NCBI GenBank assembly: GCA_013361745.1
Contig: JABFXM010000153.1
Span: 1 to 5,172 of the forward strand
Length of the DNA: 5,172 bases
Origin: Gemmatimonadaceae bacterium
Lineage (GTDB): Bacteria; Gemmatimonadota; Gemmatimonadetes; Gemmatimonadales; Gemmatimonadaceae
Reading direction: 5' to 3'
How positions within the stretch are numbered: the stretch's first letter is position 1; each line of letters begins with the position of its first letter. Below are positions 3,711-5,172 of the stretch, piece by piece. The notes beneath the pieces are model-generated. The model did no database searches. It was not told the origin of the DNA and worked only from the letters and a program-made list of their open reading frames with translations. Both the position numbers and the translations under genes were made by a program.

Positions 3711-5172
3711 CAGGCCGCCCCCAGGCTGGCGAGCAGCTCGCCCTCGGGCGCGCCGGCCTCCGTCTGTCCGACGACCGAGCAGCCGGTCTCCTCGTCGTAG
3801 CGCACGCTGATCACGCGGTCGAGCCCTTCGCGCACCTGTTCCACGTGCGTGATGAGAATCACCTGCTCGAACCGGTCGCCGAGCCCGCGCAGCAGCTCCA
3901 CCACGTTCTGCCGGCGCGATTCGTCGAGCGAGCCGAAGACCTCGTCGAGGATCAGCAGCGAGAAGCTCTGGCCGGCGCGCTCGGCGATCATCTGCGAGAT
4001 CGCCAGACGGAGGCACAGGTTCGCGACGTCCTGCTCGCCGCCGGAGATCACCGGCTTGGGCACCCCGTCCTCGAGCACGGTCAGGTTGTAGCTGTCGTCG
4101 AGCTCGAGCTCATCGTAGCGCGCGTCGGTGAGCTCGGTGAGGAAGGCGCTCGCCAGCTCGCTCATCTCGGGACGAAGTTGCACGTTCAGATCGGTGCGAA
4201 GGTCGGTGTAGGCGCGATCCAGCTCGTCGTGCAGCCGCTTCTGCCGGTCGAGGGCGTCGAGCTTGCCCCTCGCCTGCGCCACCTCGGCGCGCGCCTGCTC
4301 GGCGCGTGCGACCGACGCCTGTGCGGCCGACGCCTCTCCTGAGGCCGCGACCGCATCCAGCTCCGCGCTGCGCAACTCCGTGGCCGCGGCGTCGTGGGTG
4401 GCACGCAGCTCGGCGTAGCTCTGCTCGGAGAACGACAGCAGGTTGCGGCGCGCCGTGAGCGCGACGATGCGGCTCTGCGCCGCCGCCAGACCGGCCGCGG
4501 CCCGATCACGCTCGGCGACGAGCGCGGGCTGGCGCTCGAGCTGCGTCGCCAAGCGCGTCGCGCGGGCGTCGAGGGGACGCAGCCGCTCCAGCTCCCGACG
4601 CGCCGCCGCATGTCGCGCCTGATCGTAGCCGCCCGGAATCTGCTCGCGATCGCGGCACACCTGGTCGAAGCGCTCGGCCTTGGCGGTGAGGTCGCGCGTC
4701 ACCTGGCCGAGCTCCTGCACCGCCAGCTGCACCTTGGCGAGGCGACGCTCGAGCTTTCCCACCTCCTCGAAGGTCGCGCGCCGCCGCTCGTCGAGCTCGC
4801 GGATCTCCGGCGGCATCTCCTCGAGCTGCTCCAGCCGCGACTTGTAGTACTTGCCGTCGGCGACGAGCGCATCGAGCTGCTCGTCGAGATGATCGAGCAC
4901 GGTGCGATAGTGGTCCTCGAGCGTGCGCTCGCAGATCGGGCACTGGCCATCCTCCCCCAGGGCGATCAGCCGCTCGCGGTTCTCCTTCACCTCCGCGTAC
5001 TGCTGGCGCAGGGCGACGTGCTTCGTCTCCGCTTCCTGGCGGTCGCGCACCCACTCCGTGCGCTTCGCCTCGAGCTCCCCCTGCACCAGCTCGAGCATCG
5101 CGCGGCGCTGCTCGAGCTCGAGCGTCACCTCCTCCTCGAGCTGGGGTGCCGTCTCGATCTTCGCGCGGCGCT
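3710..5172 (-). CDS. sbcC: SbcC/Rad50-type SMC-family ATPase, C-terminal 486 residues (5' end beyond window)
   Basis: In SbcCD/Rad50-Mre11 complexes this ATPase works with the SbcD nuclease to process DNA ends and hairpins. In the visible fragment a coiled-coil arm leads to a zinc hook, CPIC, at residues 77-80 (bases 4942-4931). A long Glu/Arg/Ala-rich coiled-coil arm follows for about 240 residues. The ATPase lobe then shows the ABC signature ISGGEQ (375-380), Walker B with D-loop in LLILDEVFGSLDE (405-417) and the H-loop ITHVE with His442. Walker A and the first arm lie outside. The frame is open to 5172; the GTG at 5128 is internal. The hook and the post-signature text favour SbcC/Rad50 over SMC or RecN, though a stand-alone Rad50-like ATPase cannot be excluded because no SbcD gene is visible. 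The Gly/Glu-rich tail after the H-loop is not a known domain. The stop overlaps the GNAT gene by one base. Confidence 0.9.
   Translation of the reverse strand, partial: RRAKIETAPQLEEEVTLELEQRRAMLELVQGELEAKRTEWVRDRQEAETKHVALRQQYAEVKENRERLIALGEDGQCPICERTLEDHYRTVLDHLDEQLDALVADGKYYKSRLEQLEEMPPEIRELDERRRATFEEVGKLERRLAKVQLAVQELGQVTRDLTAKAERFDQVCRDREQIPGGYDQARHAAARRELERLRPLDARATRLATQLERQPALVAERDRAAAGLAAAQSRIVALTARRNLLSFSEQSYAELRATHDAAATELRSAELDAVAASGEASAAQASVARAEQARAEVAQARGKLDALDRQKRLHDELDRAYTDLRTDLNVQLRPEMSELASAFLTELTDARYDELELDDSYNLTVLEDGVPKPVISGGEQDVANLCLRLAISQMIAERAGQSFSLLILDEVFGSLDESRRQNVVELLRGLGDRFEQVILITHVEQVREGLDRVISVRYDEETGCSVVGQTEAGAPEGELLASLGAA

Noticed and set aside
2688..3800. Long plus-strand open frame (370 residues)
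   Set aside because: It is the antisense shadow of the acetyltransferase gene: His/Arg/Ala-rich text with no domain, while the minus strand has clear GNAT motifs.
3711..4016. N-terminal extension of the acetyltransferase by 102 residues
   Set aside because: The added text is Arg/Gly/Ala-rich, lies wholly inside the SbcC-like gene and has no domain; the TGATG junction gives a natural start at 3710.
5126..5128. GTG as the true start of the SbcC-like gene
   Set aside because: The frame continues open to the window edge with coiled-coil-like residues, and Walker A plus the first coiled-coil arm must lie upstream.

Overview
This is a GC-rich bacterial chromosomal window, roughly 70% G+C by eye, with strong G/C bias at third codon positions. 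It holds eight protein-coding genes; two run off the window edges. High G+C, a KGG-repeat stress protein, a SpoIIAA/STAS-like protein and an lmo0937-type membrane peptide would suit a soil bacterium such as a member of Gemmatimonadota. That placement is inference only: there is no rRNA or other taxonomic marker here.

Left block (1-1130, all minus strand): a tightly packed pterin operon read right to left. It runs ptpS (6-pyruvoyltetrahydropterin synthase), then folE (GTP cyclohydrolase I), then the start of a short-chain dehydrogenase that leaves the window. The genes overlap by 23 bp and 4 bp. The PTPS has the Cx5HGH spacing and the Asp-His pair of true animal-type PTPS rather than the Cx3HGH spacing of QueD. 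The order GTP cyclohydrolase I, PTPS, SDR would match a complete tetrahydrobiopterin route if the SDR is a sepiapterin reductase.

Non-coding block (1131-1486): on the minus strand there is a -10-like box, about 120 nt able to fold into several hairpins, and a strong GC stem followed by a T-rich run about 100 nt before ptpS. This reads as an attenuated leader or a free small RNA. The right end holds a hairpin just ahead of the ribosome binding site of the next plus-strand gene.

Middle block (1487-2718): four small genes. Two on the plus strand encode a two-helix membrane peptide and a SpoIIAA/STAS-like protein. One on the minus strand encodes a KGG stress protein with an exact 18-residue period. 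One more on the plus strand is an unrecognised 66-residue protein. The divergent spacer at 2326-2517 carries two inverted repeats and a sigma-28-like promoter match.

Right block (2736-5172, minus strand): the C-terminal half of an SbcC/Rad50-type ATPase with zinc hook, ABC signature, Walker B and H-loop. It is coupled through a TGATG stop/start overlap to a long GNAT-family acetyltransferase. No tRNA, rRNA, CRISPR array, insertion sequence or phage gene was found.
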